A stretch of 64,000 nucleotides of DNA from Conexibacter sp. CPCC 205762 (GCF_030646155.1 NZ_JAUTDN010000002.1:186001-250000), one strand, 5' to 3'; shown: positions 1 to 8,916, counted from the first letter of the stretch. Program-made: numbers and translations. The notes: generated by a model not told the origin, from the letters alone.

Positions 1-786
1 GGCGCGCTCCACTTCGCCGCGTACGCGCTCGTCGCCGAGTCGGTCGCGAGACCGGAGCTGTACTACCGCAACAACGTCGTCGGCTCGCTCAACCTGCTCG
101 ACGCGCTGCGCGCGGCCGGCGTCCAGCGGCTCGTCTTCTCCTCCACCTGCGCCGTCTACGGCGAGCCGGAGGTCGTGCCGATGGACGAGTCGACGCCGAC
201 CCGCCCGGTCAACTCCTACGGCGCCTCGAAGCTCGCCGTCGACGGGATGATCGCCGACGAGTGCCGCGCCCACGGCCTCGGCGCCGTCTCGCTGCGCTAC
301 TTCAACGTCGCCGGCGCGAGCGGCTGCCTGGGCGAGGACCACGAGCCCGAGACCCACCTGATCCCGAACGTCCTGCGCGCCGCGCAGGGGCTCCAGGACG
401 CGGTCAAGATCTTCGGCACCGACTACCCGACGCCGGACGGCACCGCCGTGCGCGACTACATCCACGTCGAGGACCTGGCGCGCGCGCACGTGCTCGCGCT
501 CGACGGCGCGCGCCCCGGCGAGCACCGCATCTTCAACCTCGGCAGCGGCGACGGCTACTCGGTCCGCGAGGTCGTCGAGGCGGTCAGAGCGGTCACCGGC
601 CTCGACGTGCCGGCGCAGGAGGCCGGCCGCCGTCCGGGCGACCCGCCGAGACTCGTCGCCGCCAACGGCAAGATCCGCGCCGAGCTGGGCTGGGCGCCGA
701 CGAAGTCGCTGACCGACATGGTCGGCGACGCGTGGAGATTCGCGCAGGATCGGCCGCAGGGCTACAAGGGCGCGCACGCGCGCTGA
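1..786 (+). CDS. galE: UDP-glucose 4-epimerase, 5'-truncated by the window edge
   Basis: Interconverts UDP-glucose and UDP-galactose in the cytoplasm (Leloir pathway and cell-surface sugar supply). The reading frame is open from base 1, giving 261 residues; the family is about 330, so roughly 70 residues with the GxxGxxG NAD-binding loop lie outside. Visible are HFAA near the start, the SSTCAVYG strand ending in the catalytic Ser/Thr region, and the YGASK catalytic Tyr-Lys pair (Tyr at 217-219, Lys at 229-231). RYFNVAGA and the RDYIHVEDLA block are also typical of GalE. It converges on the SDR gene that follows. Identification as an extended SDR epimerase is secure; the exact sugar specificity is inferred. 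Confidence 0.93.
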   Translation, partial: GALHFAAYALVAESVARPELYYRNNVVGSLNLLDALRAAGVQRLVFSSTCAVYGEPEVVPMDESTPTRPVNSYGASKLAVDGMIADECRAHGLGAVSLRYFNVAGASGCLGEDHEPETHLIPNVLRAAQGLQDAVKIFGTDYPTPDGTAVRDYIHVEDLARAHVLALDGARPGEHRIFNLGSGDGYSVREVVEAVRAVTGLDVPAQEAGRRPGDPPRLVAANGKIRAELGWAPTKSLTDMVGDAWRFAQDRPQGYKGAHAR

Positions 787-816
787 CGCGCGCGCCCCGG
801 CGGCGGCGCGACCGGG

Positions 817-1731
817 TCAGCCGGCTCTCGCCGCCGCGCGCGCCGCGCTGTCGGCGGCGCCGCCGGCGCCGACCGGCGCGGTCACGGCGGCGGCGCCCTC
901 GCGCTCGATCGCGGCCAGCATCGCGTCCTCGACCGCCGGCACCTCTCTGCGGCCGCCGCGGTCGACCAGCACCGACAGCGGGCCGCGCAGCAGGATCGCG
1001 ACGCGCACCCAGCCCGGCACGGTGATCCAGCGGCGGCGCCGCTCGATCCCGTCGACGACGCCGTTGACGCACTCCTCCAGCGTCGAGGTCTTGCCCATCG
1101 GGCCGGAGAGCTTCTCGCGCATGCCGCCGAGCTCTCCGCGCGCGTCGGCGCCGCGCACCATGTCGGTGTCGATCCACGAGAAGTAGGCGACGCCGACGTC
1201 GACGCCGTGACGCGCGACCTCGGTCCGCAGCGTGTTGCCGAGCGCCTCGACGCCGGCCTTGCTGACGTTGTACGCCGACATGAAGGGGGCGTGCGCGACG
1301 GCCGCCAGCGAGGCGATCTGGAGCACGTAGCCGCGCCGCGCGATCACGTGCGGCAGGACCGCGCGGATCGTCCGCCAGCTGCCCAGCAGGTTGACCTCGA
1401 CGACCCGCTCCCACGCGTCGGGGTCGATCGAGCGGACGGTGCCGCCGGTCGCGATGCCGGCGTTGACGATCGCGACGTCGATCCCGCCGAAGCGCTCGAC
1501 CGCCGCCGCGACCGCGCCCTCGATCGCCTCGCGGTCGGTCACGTCGGCCTCGAACCAGGCGGCGTCGGGGCCGCACTCGGCGGCGACCTTCGCCAGCTCG
1601 CCGGGCTCCAGGCCGACGAGCGCGACCTTCGCGCCGCGCGCCGCGAGCGCGCGGGCGACCCCGGCGCCGATCCCGCGGGCGGCGCCGGTGACGAGCACGA
1701 CCTGACCTGAGATGGGGCGTCTGGAAGCCAT
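817..1731 (-). CDS. SDR family NAD(P)-dependent oxidoreductase
   Basis: Classical short-chain dehydrogenase of 304 residues. The cofactor loop TGAARGIG is near residue 15, NAG follows the fourth strand, and the catalytic YNVSK follows a Ser in IASLA. The C-terminal 60 or so residues extend beyond the core and end in an Ala-rich tail. The substrate cannot be read from the sequence. It converges on galE with about 30 bp between stops, and its start is only 32 bp from the divergent holB start, so the two share a compact promoter region. Confidence 0.85.
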   Translation of the reverse strand: MASRRPISGQVVLVTGAARGIGAGVARALAARGAKVALVGLEPGELAKVAAECGPDAAWFEADVTDREAIEGAVAAAVERFGGIDVAIVNAGIATGGTVRSIDPDAWERVVEVNLLGSWRTIRAVLPHVIARRGYVLQIASLAAVAHAPFMSAYNVSKAGVEALGNTLRTEVARHGVDVGVAYFSWIDTDMVRGADARGELGGMREKLSGPMGKTSTLEECVNGVVDGIERRRRWITVPGWVRVAILLRGPLSVLVDRGGRREVPAVEDAMLAAIEREGAAAVTAPVGAGGAADSAARAAARAG

Positions 1732-1763
1732 GGGAGGACGCTACCCGGATAACCTCGGGAGCG

Positions 1764-2885
1764 ATGGCGGTTCAGGTCCTTCCCGGCACGGAGCATCACC
1801 CCAACGCGCAGGCGACGCTCGGCGCCGCGCTCGCGCCCGGCGGCCACCCGTCGCACGCCTACCTCTTCCACGGCCCCGCCGGCAGCGGCAAGCGGACCGC
1901 CGCCCGCGCCTTCGCGGCCGCGCTGCTGGCCGACGGCTCCGCCGATCCCGAGGGCGTCCGCAGGCGCGTCGACCACGGCACCCACCCCGATCTGACGTGG
2001 GTGACGCCGAGCGGCGCGCACGAGATGCTCGTCGGCGACATCGAGGAGCCGGTCGTCGCGGCGGCGGCGATGACGCCGTTCGAGGCGAGCAAGCGCGTGT
2101 TCGTGATCGAGCGCGCCGACACGCTGATCGAGCAGGCCGCCAACAAGATGCTGAAGACGTTGGAGGAGCCGGCGCCGTTCGTCCACATCGTGCTGCTGAG
2201 CGACCGCCTCGCCGAGGTGCTGCCGACGATCCGCTCGCGCTGTCAGCTGGTCCGCTTCGACGCGCTCACGCCCGCGCAGCTGGAGGCGAAGCTGGGGCGT
2301 CACGGGATCGCGCCGGAGCTGGCCGCCGCCTGCGCGCGGCTGTCGCTCGGCGACGGCGAGCGGGCGCTGGAGCTGGCGCTCGGCGACGGGCCGGCCCTGC
2401 GCGCCGGCGGCGAGCGCTTCGCGCGCGCGGCGATCCACGCCAAGGTCGCCCAGACGAGACCGTGGGCCGACCTGCTGAGCGTCAAGCGGGCGCGCGGCGA
2501 GGAGGCGGTCGCGAGGCTGGAGCAGCAGCTTGCCGACGAGCTGGAGCTGGTCTCCAGAAGAGAGCGGCGGAGAGTCGAGAACAGCTACGGCGAGCGGATC
2601 AGACGCACGAGACGGCGCGTCGAGACCGGCGCGCTCGACCTCGGCCTGCAGCTGTCGTCGCTGTGGCTGCGCGACGTCGCCTGCCTGCTGTGGCAGACGC
2701 CGGAGCTGGTCCACAACAGTGACCGCGCGCAGGAGCTGGCGCGCGACGCCGAGGGGCGCAGAGCGGACACGCTGCGCGCCGCCGTCGAGCTGGTCGAGGA
2801 GACCCGCCGGCGGCTGCGCAGCAACGTGACCGAGGAGCTGGCGCTGGAGGCGCTGGCCTACCGCCTCGAAGCGCTGCTGAACTGA
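1764..2885 (+). CDS. holB: DNA polymerase III subunit delta' (clamp loader)
   Basis: AAA+ subunit of the clamp-loader complex, 373 residues. The Walker A-like GPAGSGKR lies near residue 38. NKMLKTLEEP and the SRC motif (IRSRCQLVRF) are strong delta'/gamma signatures. Delta' normally carries a four-Cys zinc module right after the Walker A helix; here the matching stretch (LLADGSADPEGVRRR) has no cysteine, so the zinc site appears lost. The start ATG has GGGAG a few bases upstream. It is divergent from the SDR gene. The C-terminal third is helical and charged, as expected of the collar domain. Confidence 0.9.
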   Translation: MAVQVLPGTEHHPNAQATLGAALAPGGHPSHAYLFHGPAGSGKRTAARAFAAALLADGSADPEGVRRRVDHGTHPDLTWVTPSGAHEMLVGDIEEPVVAAAAMTPFEASKRVFVIERADTLIEQAANKMLKTLEEPAPFVHIVLLSDRLAEVLPTIRSRCQLVRFDALTPAQLEAKLGRHGIAPELAAACARLSLGDGERALELALGDGPALRAGGERFARAAIHAKVAQTRPWADLLSVKRARGEEAVARLEQQLADELELVSRRERRRVENSYGERIRRTRRRVETGALDLGLQLSSLWLRDVACLLWQTPELVHNSDRAQELARDAEGRRADTLRAAVELVEETRRRLRSNVTEELALEALAYRLEALLN

Positions 2886-2943
2886 GCCGGCGCGCGCTGT
2901 GCGGCGCGGGCGCGCGACGCGCTCTACCGCCGCAGCGCGACCA

Positions 2944-3195
2944 TCAGCGGTAGCCCTCAGGCCACCGGCCGTGTCTGTCGTAGTACTCGCGCGCCTGCTC
3001 CTCGCGCGAGCGCTCGTCGTTGGAGCGGATCGACAGGCGGAAGAGGAGGTTGAGCATCAGCACGATCACCGCGGTGCCGATCAGCATCACGCCGAGGCCG
3101 CCCCACTTGTCGGTGTGCGTCTCCAGCAGCCAGATGCCGGCGATCGTCAGGACCACCGGCAGGCCGTAGCGGACGGCTGGGACGACGATGCGCAT
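2944..3195 (-). CDS. small two-helix membrane protein, unknown function
   Basis: 83 residues with two hydrophobic segments (about 6-25 and 32-52) and a charged C-terminal tail (SNDERSREEQAREYYDRHGRWPEG), most likely cytoplasmic. I do not recognise a family. The ATG start is followed by a normal, unbroken frame. It lies downstream of another short minus-strand gene with about 45 bp between them and converges with holB. Confidence 0.65.
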   Translation of the reverse strand: MRIVVPAVRYGLPVVLTIAGIWLLETHTDKWGGLGVMLIGTAVIVLMLNLLFRLSIRSNDERSREEQAREYYDRHGRWPEGYR

Positions 3196-3240
3196 CCGTC
3201 CAGGATGTCACGACCCGCGCCGCGGCGCGGGCAGCGAGCG

Positions 3241-3471
3241 TCAGCCGGCGACGTCCTCGGTCGGCTCGTAGAGGTCGATGCCGAGCGGGCGGATCCGCTT
3301 CAGCGTCACCGCGCGGGCGAGCGCGCGGCCGAAATCGGAGTCGGCGTGCCAGTAGTCGGCGCCAGCGAGGGTGGCAACCCGTTGGACGGGCATCACGCCG
3401 TAGCGACGCAGGATCAGCACGATCTCCTCGACCTCGGCTTCCAGCCGAGCAGCGGAGGCGTCACGGGACAC
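3241..3471 (-). CDS. small hypothetical protein with helix-turn-helix-like segment
   Basis: About 76 residues from a GTG at 3471. The frame stays open to 3570, but that upstream part is Arg/Pro-rich and would abut the divergent TetR start, so the shorter form is preferred. The core ILRRYGVMPVQRVATLAGAD followed by FGRALARAVTLKRIRPLG looks like a small winged-helix DNA-binding fold. This is a pattern impression only, and the function is unknown. Confidence 0.5.
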   Translation of the reverse strand: MSRDASAARLEAEVEEIVLILRRYGVMPVQRVATLAGADYWHADSDFGRALARAVTLKRIRPLGIDLYEPTEDVAG

Positions 3472-3570
3472 GGGCGCGATCTTCGCGGGTCGGCGCCGCG
3501 GGCGCAAGGGCGCTGGCAGGACTCTCAGGAACGGCTTCGGCGAAGGCCGCGACCTGATACCACTCGACAC

Positions 3571-4149
3571 GTGTCTCAGCGCACGGTCGAAGACGACGCC
3601 CTGCTCGACGCCGCGCGCGCCTGCGTGCTGGCCGTCGGCGTGCGCCGCACGACGGTCACGGACGTGGCGCGTCGGGCCGGCGTCAGCCGCATGACGCTCT
3701 ACCGCCGCTACCCCGACATCAGCTCGCTGATCAGCGCCCTGATGACGCGCGAGTTCAGCGCGCTCGGGGAGGAGGTCAAGCGGATCGCCGCGAAGCTGCC
3801 AAACGCGCGTGCGAGGCTCGTCGAGGAGGCCGTCCTCGGCGCCGACCGGCTGACCCGCAACCCGCTCTTCCTGCGAATCGTCGACGTCGACCCGGAGCTG
3901 CTGCTGCCGTACGTGACGACCCGGCTCGGCAGCTTCCAGCAGCTCGTCGTCGCCGACTTCGAGCAGCAGGTCCGCGACGGGGTCGCGGACCGGTCGGTCG
4001 AGGCCTCCGATCCGGTGATCGTCGCGCGCTCGATCGAGCTGGCGCTGCGCGGCTTCGTGCTGCAGACGCTGGCGGAGGGCGCGGAGGCGGCGCGCGAGCC
4101 GGAGCTGGCCGAGCTGCGCCGCCTGCTCGATCGCTACCTCGCGCCCTAG
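3571..4149 (+). CDS. TetR family transcriptional regulator
   Basis: 192 residues from GTG at 3571. The N-terminal helix-turn-helix is clear: TTVTDVARRAGVSRMTLYRRYPDISSLI (written here in two parts: TTVTDVARRAGVS, then RMTLYRRYPD). The C-terminal ligand-binding half is helical with no recognisable family signature, so the inducer is unknown. The open frame runs far upstream, but the sequence there is not protein-like. The gene is divergent from the short hypothetical gene and converges with the DUF4232 gene. Confidence 0.85.
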   Translation: MSQRTVEDDALLDAARACVLAVGVRRTTVTDVARRAGVSRMTLYRRYPDISSLISALMTREFSALGEEVKRIAAKLPNARARLVEEAVLGADRLTRNPLFLRIVDVDPELLLPYVTTRLGSFQQLVVADFEQQVRDGVADRSVEASDPVIVARSIELALRGFVLQTLAEGAEAAREPELAELRRLLDRYLAP

Positions 4150-4155
4150 CGGGTC

Positions 4156-4725
4156 CTACAGCGACATCGGCTGCACGACGATGCGGCCCTTCTCGCAGAC
4201 CGGGCCGAGGCTCCAGCGCAGCACCAGGTGGTTGGTCGCGTTCGGTGGCGTCACCTCGAAGCGCGCCGGGTTCGGCTGGCAGCGGCCGCTCTGCGAGTCG
4301 CCCGTGCCGGCGACCGCGCCCCAGTGCAGCAGCGTCTTCGCCGACGCGCCCGGTCTGAGGACGATCGTGCGCGGCGTGCGGCTGCGGTCGCGGACGATGT
4401 TGGTCGGGATGTCGGCGCCGCTCTTGGCCAGCAGCTGGCCGCCCGGGTAGCCGAACAGGCTGCAGGCGCGCGAGGACTTGTTGCGCAGCCGCAGCGTCGC
4501 GTAGCGCTGGCCGGCGCCGGGCGAGCCCGCCTTCAGCGAGCCGGCGAGCTGCGGAACGGTGCAGCGGGCCGGGGTCGCGGCGGAGGCGGCGGAGGGGATG
4601 AGGGCGACGGTGGCGACGGCTGCCATCGCGACCGCGAGTTCCCGCCGGCGTGCCGCGGTGCGGCGTGCCGACGTGGAACTCGCAATGCGAAGCACCGCGC
4701 CCAGGGTGCGATTGAGTCGGGGCAT
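4156..4725 (-). CDS. secreted DUF4232 domain protein
   Basis: 189 residues. An Arg-rich N-terminus is followed by a hydrophobic stretch (about 32-48) ending in ASAAT, a likely signal peptide. The mature part has the DUF4232 pattern: a Cys near the start (ARCTVPQL), RLRNKSSRACSLFGYPGGQLL, and CQPNP further on. The family is common in actinobacteria and of unknown function, usually exported. It is separated by 36 bp from the GH3 gene on the same strand and may be co-transcribed with it. Confidence 0.8.
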   Translation of the reverse strand: MPRLNRTLGAVLRIASSTSARRTAARRRELAVAMAAVATVALIPSAASAATPARCTVPQLAGSLKAGSPGAGQRYATLRLRNKSSRACSLFGYPGGQLLAKSGADIPTNIVRDRSRTPRTIVLRPGASAKTLLHWGAVAGTGDSQSGRCQPNPARFEVTPPNATNHLVLRWSLGPVCEKGRIVVQPMSL

Positions 4726-4761
4726 GCAGTGAGCATTCCCCGACGCGCGGGCCGCTCCTGC

Positions 4762-7017
4762 CTACTCGACCGTGAAGCTGGCCTCCAGACCGCCGACCGA
4801 GCTGTTGGAGACCCAGACCGTGAAGGCGCCCGGCTCGACGACGCTTCTGCCGGAGGCGTCGAGCAGCGCGAGGTCGTCGCGGTCGAGTCTGAACGTGACG
4901 CGCTGCGATGCGCCCGGCTGCAGCGTCACGCGCGAGAAGCCGCGCAGCGATCTGACCGGCCGCGTGACCGAGGCGACTCTGTCGCGCAGGTACAGCTGCA
5001 CGACCTCGTCGCCGGCGCGGCGGCCGACGTTGCGCACGGTCGCGCTGACGCTGACCGAGCCGTCGGCGTCGATCGTCCCCGGCGAGACGCTCAGGTCGCT
5101 GAGCGCGAATCTCGTGTAGGAGAGTCCGAAGCCGAACGGGTAGAGCGGCGTGTTGTCGACGTCGAGGTACTTCGACGTGTACTTGTTGGCCGGGTCGAAC
5201 GGCCGCCCGGTCGGCTTCTCGTCGTAGTGGATCGGGATCTGGCCGGTGCTGCGCGGGAACGTCACCGGCAGCTTGCCGCCGGGGTCGACCTTGCCGGTCA
5301 GCACGTCGGCGACGGCGTTGCCGGCCTCGCTGCCGGGGTACCACGCCTCGACGATCGCGGGCGCGTGTCTGGCGGCCCAGTCGATCGTCAGCGGGCGGCC
5401 GTTCATCAGCACGACGACGTACGGCTTGCCGGTCGCGGCGATCGCTTTCAGCAGCTGCTCCTGCTTGCCGGGCAGGTCGATTCTGCTGCGCGCGGAGGCC
5501 TCCCCGCTCCAGTCCCACGGCTCGCCGAGCACGACGACCGCGGCCTGCGAGGAGCGCACGGCGGCGAGCGCGTTGCCGAAGCCGCCGCTCGATCTGCAGG
5601 GCGCGTCGCAGCCCTGCGCGTAGCGGACGTTGCGGCTGCCGTAGACCTGCTCGAGCCCGTCGCGGATGGTGACGACGTCGGACTCCTTGCCGTCGCCGAT
5701 CCAGGTGCCCATCATGTCGACCTGCGAGTCGGCGAGCGGGCCGACGAGCGCGACCTTGCGCAGGTCGCGCGACAGCGGCAGCGCGCCGCCGTCGTTCTTC
5801 AGCAGCACCATCGAGCGGCCGGCGATCCGGCGCGCCTCGCGGCGGTGCTGCGGGTCGCTCAGGACGGCCGCCTCTCTCGACGCGTCGACGTACGGTCTGT
5901 CGAACAGCCCGAGGCGGTACTTCAGCCGCAGCACGTGGCGGACGGCCTCGTCGATCGTCGCCTCCGACAGCTTGCCCTCGGCGACCAGTCTCTCGCCGTT
6001 CTCGGCGATCGTTCTCGACACCATCTCGATGTCGGTGCCGGCGTTGACCGCGAGCTGCGCCGCGTCGGCGTCGTCGGCGGCGACACCGTGGATGATCAGC
6101 TCTCTGATCGCGGTGTAGTCGGAGACGACCGGGCCGTCGAAGCCCCACTCTCTCCGCAGCACGTCTCTCAGCACGTACGGGTTGGCGGTCGCCGGCACGC
6201 CGTTGACCTCGTTGAAGGAGGTCATGAACGTCGCGACGCCGGCATCGACGGCCGCTCTGAACGGCGGGAAGTAGAACTCGCGCAGGCGGCGGTCGGAGAC
6301 GTCGACGGTGTTGTAGTCGCGGCCGGCCTCGGTGCCGCCGTAGGCGACCCAGTGCTTCGCGGTCGCGGCGACGCGATCCGGTCTGGAGTAGTCGTCGCCC
6401 TGGAAGCCGTGCACGCGCGCGGCGGAGAAGACCGAGCCGAGGTAGGAGTCCTCGCCGGCGCCCTCGACGATCCGGCCCCAGCGCGGGTCGCGCGTGACGT
6501 CGACCATCGGGGCGAAGGTCCAGGCGACGCCGGCGGCGCGCGCCTCCTGCGCGGCGATCGACGCTGACAGCTCGGCGGCGGCCGGGTCCCAGCTGCTGGC
6601 CTCGCCGAGCGGGACCGGGAAGACGGTGCGGTAGCCGTGGATCACGTCGAAGCTGAACAGCAGCGGGATTCTCAGCGACGACTCCTCCAGCGCGACTCTC
6701 TGCGCCGCGTTGGTGGCGGCGGCGCCGCGGCCGTTGAGCGTCGAGCCGAGGCGGCCCTCGCGGACGAGCTGCAGCTGGTCGTCTCTCAGTCTGCCGCTGG
6801 GGAAGTCGGCGTCGAGCTGCTGCAGCTGGCCGAGCTTCTGCTGCAGGGTCATTCTCGACAGCCAGTCGTCGATTCTCGCCTCGATCGCGTCGTTGGGGTT
6901 GTCGGCGGTCGCGGGCGGCGCGCTGTCGCGGGGGATCAGCAGCAGCGCCAGCGCGAGCAGCGCCGCGACGGCAGCGGCGAGCGCGATCCGCAGGCGGATG
7001 GGTACGGGTCGTGACAT
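4762..7017 (-). CDS. bglX: glycoside hydrolase family 3 beta-glucosidase, exported
   Basis: 751 residues. An N-terminal membrane-spanning signal (about 8-27) ends without a clear lipobox. The GH3 N-terminal barrel follows (TLQQKLGQLQQLD, FSFDVIHGYRTVFPVPLG, KHWVAYGG), with the catalytic nucleophile Asp in GFDGPVVSDY (about residue 299). Next come the GH3 C-terminal domain (SMVLLKNDGGALPL, VVLMNGRPLTI) and a terminal fibronectin-III-like domain (VSATVRNVGRRAGDEVVQLYL). Length and domain order match BglX-type enzymes, which release glucose from beta-glucosides outside the cytoplasm. RBS-like GGAGGAGAG precedes the ATG. It lies 60 bp downstream of glpD on the same strand. Confidence 0.93.
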   Translation of the reverse strand: MSRPVPIRLRIALAAAVAALLALALLLIPRDSAPPATADNPNDAIEARIDDWLSRMTLQQKLGQLQQLDADFPSGRLRDDQLQLVREGRLGSTLNGRGAAATNAAQRVALEESSLRIPLLFSFDVIHGYRTVFPVPLGEASSWDPAAAELSASIAAQEARAAGVAWTFAPMVDVTRDPRWGRIVEGAGEDSYLGSVFSAARVHGFQGDDYSRPDRVAATAKHWVAYGGTEAGRDYNTVDVSDRRLREFYFPPFRAAVDAGVATFMTSFNEVNGVPATANPYVLRDVLRREWGFDGPVVSDYTAIRELIIHGVAADDADAAQLAVNAGTDIEMVSRTIAENGERLVAEGKLSEATIDEAVRHVLRLKYRLGLFDRPYVDASREAAVLSDPQHRREARRIAGRSMVLLKNDGGALPLSRDLRKVALVGPLADSQVDMMGTWIGDGKESDVVTIRDGLEQVYGSRNVRYAQGCDAPCRSSGGFGNALAAVRSSQAAVVVLGEPWDWSGEASARSRIDLPGKQEQLLKAIAATGKPYVVVLMNGRPLTIDWAARHAPAIVEAWYPGSEAGNAVADVLTGKVDPGGKLPVTFPRSTGQIPIHYDEKPTGRPFDPANKYTSKYLDVDNTPLYPFGFGLSYTRFALSDLSVSPGTIDADGSVSVSATVRNVGRRAGDEVVQLYLRDRVASVTRPVRSLRGFSRVTLQPGASQRVTFRLDRDDLALLDASGRSVVEPGAFTVWVSNSSVGGLEASFTVE

Positions 7018-7077
7018 TGGGGAGCTCTCCTCCAGCTCGCTCCGGTCCCGGCCGGGAACTCCCCGCTCAGGCGCTTG

Positions 7078-8682
7078 TCAAACCCGCGCGAGCGCGTCGT
7101 GCGCCGCGGCCGCGGCGGCGGCGCGGCGCTCCGGCACGAGCCCGAGACGGGTGCGGCGGTCGAGCAGGTCGTCCGCGGTGAGCGCGCCCTCATGCTCGAT
7201 CGCGAAGCGCAGCTCGGCGCGGCTGACCGGGACGTCGGGCGCGAGCGGCGCCAGCAGCGCCGGGTCCTCCTGCGCCAGCGCGGCGACGCGCGCGGCCTCG
7301 GCGCCGTAGCGACGCACGAGCGGCGGCGGCAGCTCGCCGGCGGTCGGGCCGGCGATCGCGGCCGCATGCGATCCGGGCGCGCCCGCGGTCGCGCCGACGA
7401 GCGGGAGCGTGCGGGTGAGGCAGGGCCGCGCTTGCACGCCGGGCCGCTCGGCGATGCGGTCGACGGCGTCCTGCGCCATCCGGCGGGCGGTCGTCAGCTT
7501 GCCGCCGACGACCGTCAGCACGCCGTCGTCGCCCGCGAGGATCGCGTGGCGGCGCGAGAGGTCCGCGGTCGCCTCGTCGTCGGTGCCGGCCAGCAGCGGC
7601 CGCAGCCCGGCGTAGCGGCCGACGACGTCGGCCGGCGTCAGCGTCCGCTCCAGCACGCGGCTGACCGACTGCAGCAGGAACGTCTCGTCCGCCTCGCTGA
7701 CCGGCGGCGCGTCGGGGATCGAGTCGCCGTCGTAGGGCTCGTCGGTGATCCCGATCAGCACGAGGCCGTCGGCGCGCGGGACGGCGAAGGCGAAGCGCGA
7801 GCCGCCGCTGCCGGGGATCGGGGCGGAGATGCCGGCGCGCGGCTCGCCGAGCAGCTCCGCGCGCACGAGCAGGTGGGCCCCCTTGCTCGGCTGCAGGCAG
7901 ACGTGCGGCGCCAGCTCGCCGGCCCAGACGCCGGTCGCGTTGACGACGTGGCGGGCACGGATGTCGAACGCGTCGCCGCCGCCGTCGTGCTCGTCGCTGA
8001 CGGTCGCGCCGTCGGGGCGCAGCTGCTGCGCTCTGACGTAGGTGAGGATCCGCGCGCCGTGCGCGGCGGCGGTGCGGGCGACGGCGAGCACGAGGCGGGC
8101 GTCGTCCTCCAGCTGCGCGTCCCAGTGCAGCAGCGCGCCGCGCAGGTTGCGGTCGCTGATCGCCGGCACGAGCGTGCGCGCCTCCTCGGCCGCGATCCGC
8201 CGCACCGACGGCAGCCGGCGGCGGCTGGTGCCGGCGGCGGCGCGCATCCGGTCGCCGATGCGGATGCCGGTCTCCAGCTTGGCGCCGGCGGCGGCGTTGA
8301 CGTGCTCGCCGAGCGGGATCAGGAACGGCATCGCGCGGATCAGGTGCGGCGCGCTGACGTCCATCAGCACCGCGCGCTCGGAGGCCGACTCCCATGCGAG
8401 CCCGAAGTCGAGGTGAGCCAGGTACCGCAGCCCGCCGTGGGCGAGCTTGCTGCTCCAGCGGCTGGTGCCGTTGGCGAGGTCGCCGCGCTCGATCAGCGCG
8501 ACGCTGAGCCCGCGCGTGGCGGCGTCGAGCGCGATCCACGCCCCCGTGATCCCGCCGCCGACGACGAGCACGTCGACCGTCTCCCCGTCGCTGAGCCGCG
8601 TCAGCTCGGCAGCGCGCCGCGCGCCGTTGAGCGAGTCCGACCCGGCCGCCGTGGGAGCCTTGGTGCGACGAAGTGACACCAT
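7078..8682 (-). CDS. glpD: FAD-dependent glycerol-3-phosphate dehydrogenase
   Basis: Oxidises glycerol-3-phosphate to dihydroxyacetone phosphate, passing electrons to the quinone pool at the membrane. 534 residues: an FAD dinucleotide motif VVGGGITGAWIALDAATRG, then GTSRWSSKLAHGGLRYL (the GlpD signature). A C-terminal domain (YGAEAARVAALA and RAELRFAIEHEGALTADDLLDRRTRLG) is typical of aerobic GlpD. Start at ATG 8682; no Shine-Dalgarno is visible. A TACAGT hexamer ends 7 nt before the start, so the mRNA may be leaderless. Two direct repeats (GTGACACC, GTAACACC) cover this region. Confidence 0.92.
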   Translation of the reverse strand: MVSLRRTKAPTAAGSDSLNGARRAAELTRLSDGETVDVLVVGGGITGAWIALDAATRGLSVALIERGDLANGTSRWSSKLAHGGLRYLAHLDFGLAWESASERAVLMDVSAPHLIRAMPFLIPLGEHVNAAAGAKLETGIRIGDRMRAAAGTSRRRLPSVRRIAAEEARTLVPAISDRNLRGALLHWDAQLEDDARLVLAVARTAAAHGARILTYVRAQQLRPDGATVSDEHDGGGDAFDIRARHVVNATGVWAGELAPHVCLQPSKGAHLLVRAELLGEPRAGISAPIPGSGGSRFAFAVPRADGLVLIGITDEPYDGDSIPDAPPVSEADETFLLQSVSRVLERTLTPADVVGRYAGLRPLLAGTDDEATADLSRRHAILAGDDGVLTVVGGKLTTARRMAQDAVDRIAERPGVQARPCLTRTLPLVGATAGAPGSHAAAIAGPTAGELPPPLVRRYGAEAARVAALAQEDPALLAPLAPDVPVSRAELRFAIEHEGALTADDLLDRRTRLGLVPERRAAAAAAAHDALARV

Positions 8683-8743
8683 GTGGCGAACTGTAACACC
8701 AGCGTGATCGGCGCGCGACGCTTCGCTGCCCGCCGGACTCGGC

Positions 8744-8749
8744 TACGAT
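8744..8749 (+). promoter_or_regulatory. possible -10 element for tRNA-Thr
   Basis: TACGAT lies 40 nt before the first base of the tRNA. The hexamer at the expected -35 position (CTTCGC) is poor, so this is a tentative call based only on the -10 match. Confidence 0.35.
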
Positions 8750-8789
8750 GTGCGTCCCGGCGGGGCCTGTCGCGTCCCGCTCGGTGAGC

Positions 8790-8862
8790 GCCGACATAGC
8801 TCAGCTGGTAGAGCACTTCACTCGTAATGAAGGGGTCCCCGGTTCGAGTCCGGGTGTCGGCT
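8790..8862 (+). tRNA. tRNA-Thr (anticodon CGT)
   Basis: The cloverleaf folds by hand. The 7-bp acceptor GCCGACA (8790-8796) pairs with TGTCGGC (8855-8861). The D arm contains AGCTCAGCTGGTAGAGC, the anticodon stem CTTCA/TGAAG encloses the loop CTCGTAA with anticodon CGT, and the T arm is CCGGTTCGAGTCCGG. The discriminator is T and the 3' CCA is not encoded (the next bases are CCT). It reads the Thr codon ACG, abundant in this GC-rich genome. Confidence 0.97.
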
Positions 8863-8868
8863 CCTCAA

Positions 8869-8900
8869 CGGAAGCCCCGCGGTTCGCCGCGGGGCTTCCG
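8869..8900 (+). terminator. perfect 14-bp hairpin behind the tRNA
   Basis: CGGAAGCCCCGCGG (8869-8882), loop TTCG, CCGCGGGGCTTCCG (8887-8900). It lies between tRNA-Thr and the end of the convergent lipase gene, so it can serve both. A short T-rich stretch (GCGTTTCGG) follows on the plus strand. Confidence 0.8.
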
Positions 8901-8916
8901 GCGTTTCGGGGCCGCG

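Noticed and set aside
4228..6567. 779-codon plus-strand open frame opposite the GH3 gene
   Set aside because: It has low-complexity Arg/Val/Ala composition and no start signal; the minus frame is a complete GH3 enzyme.
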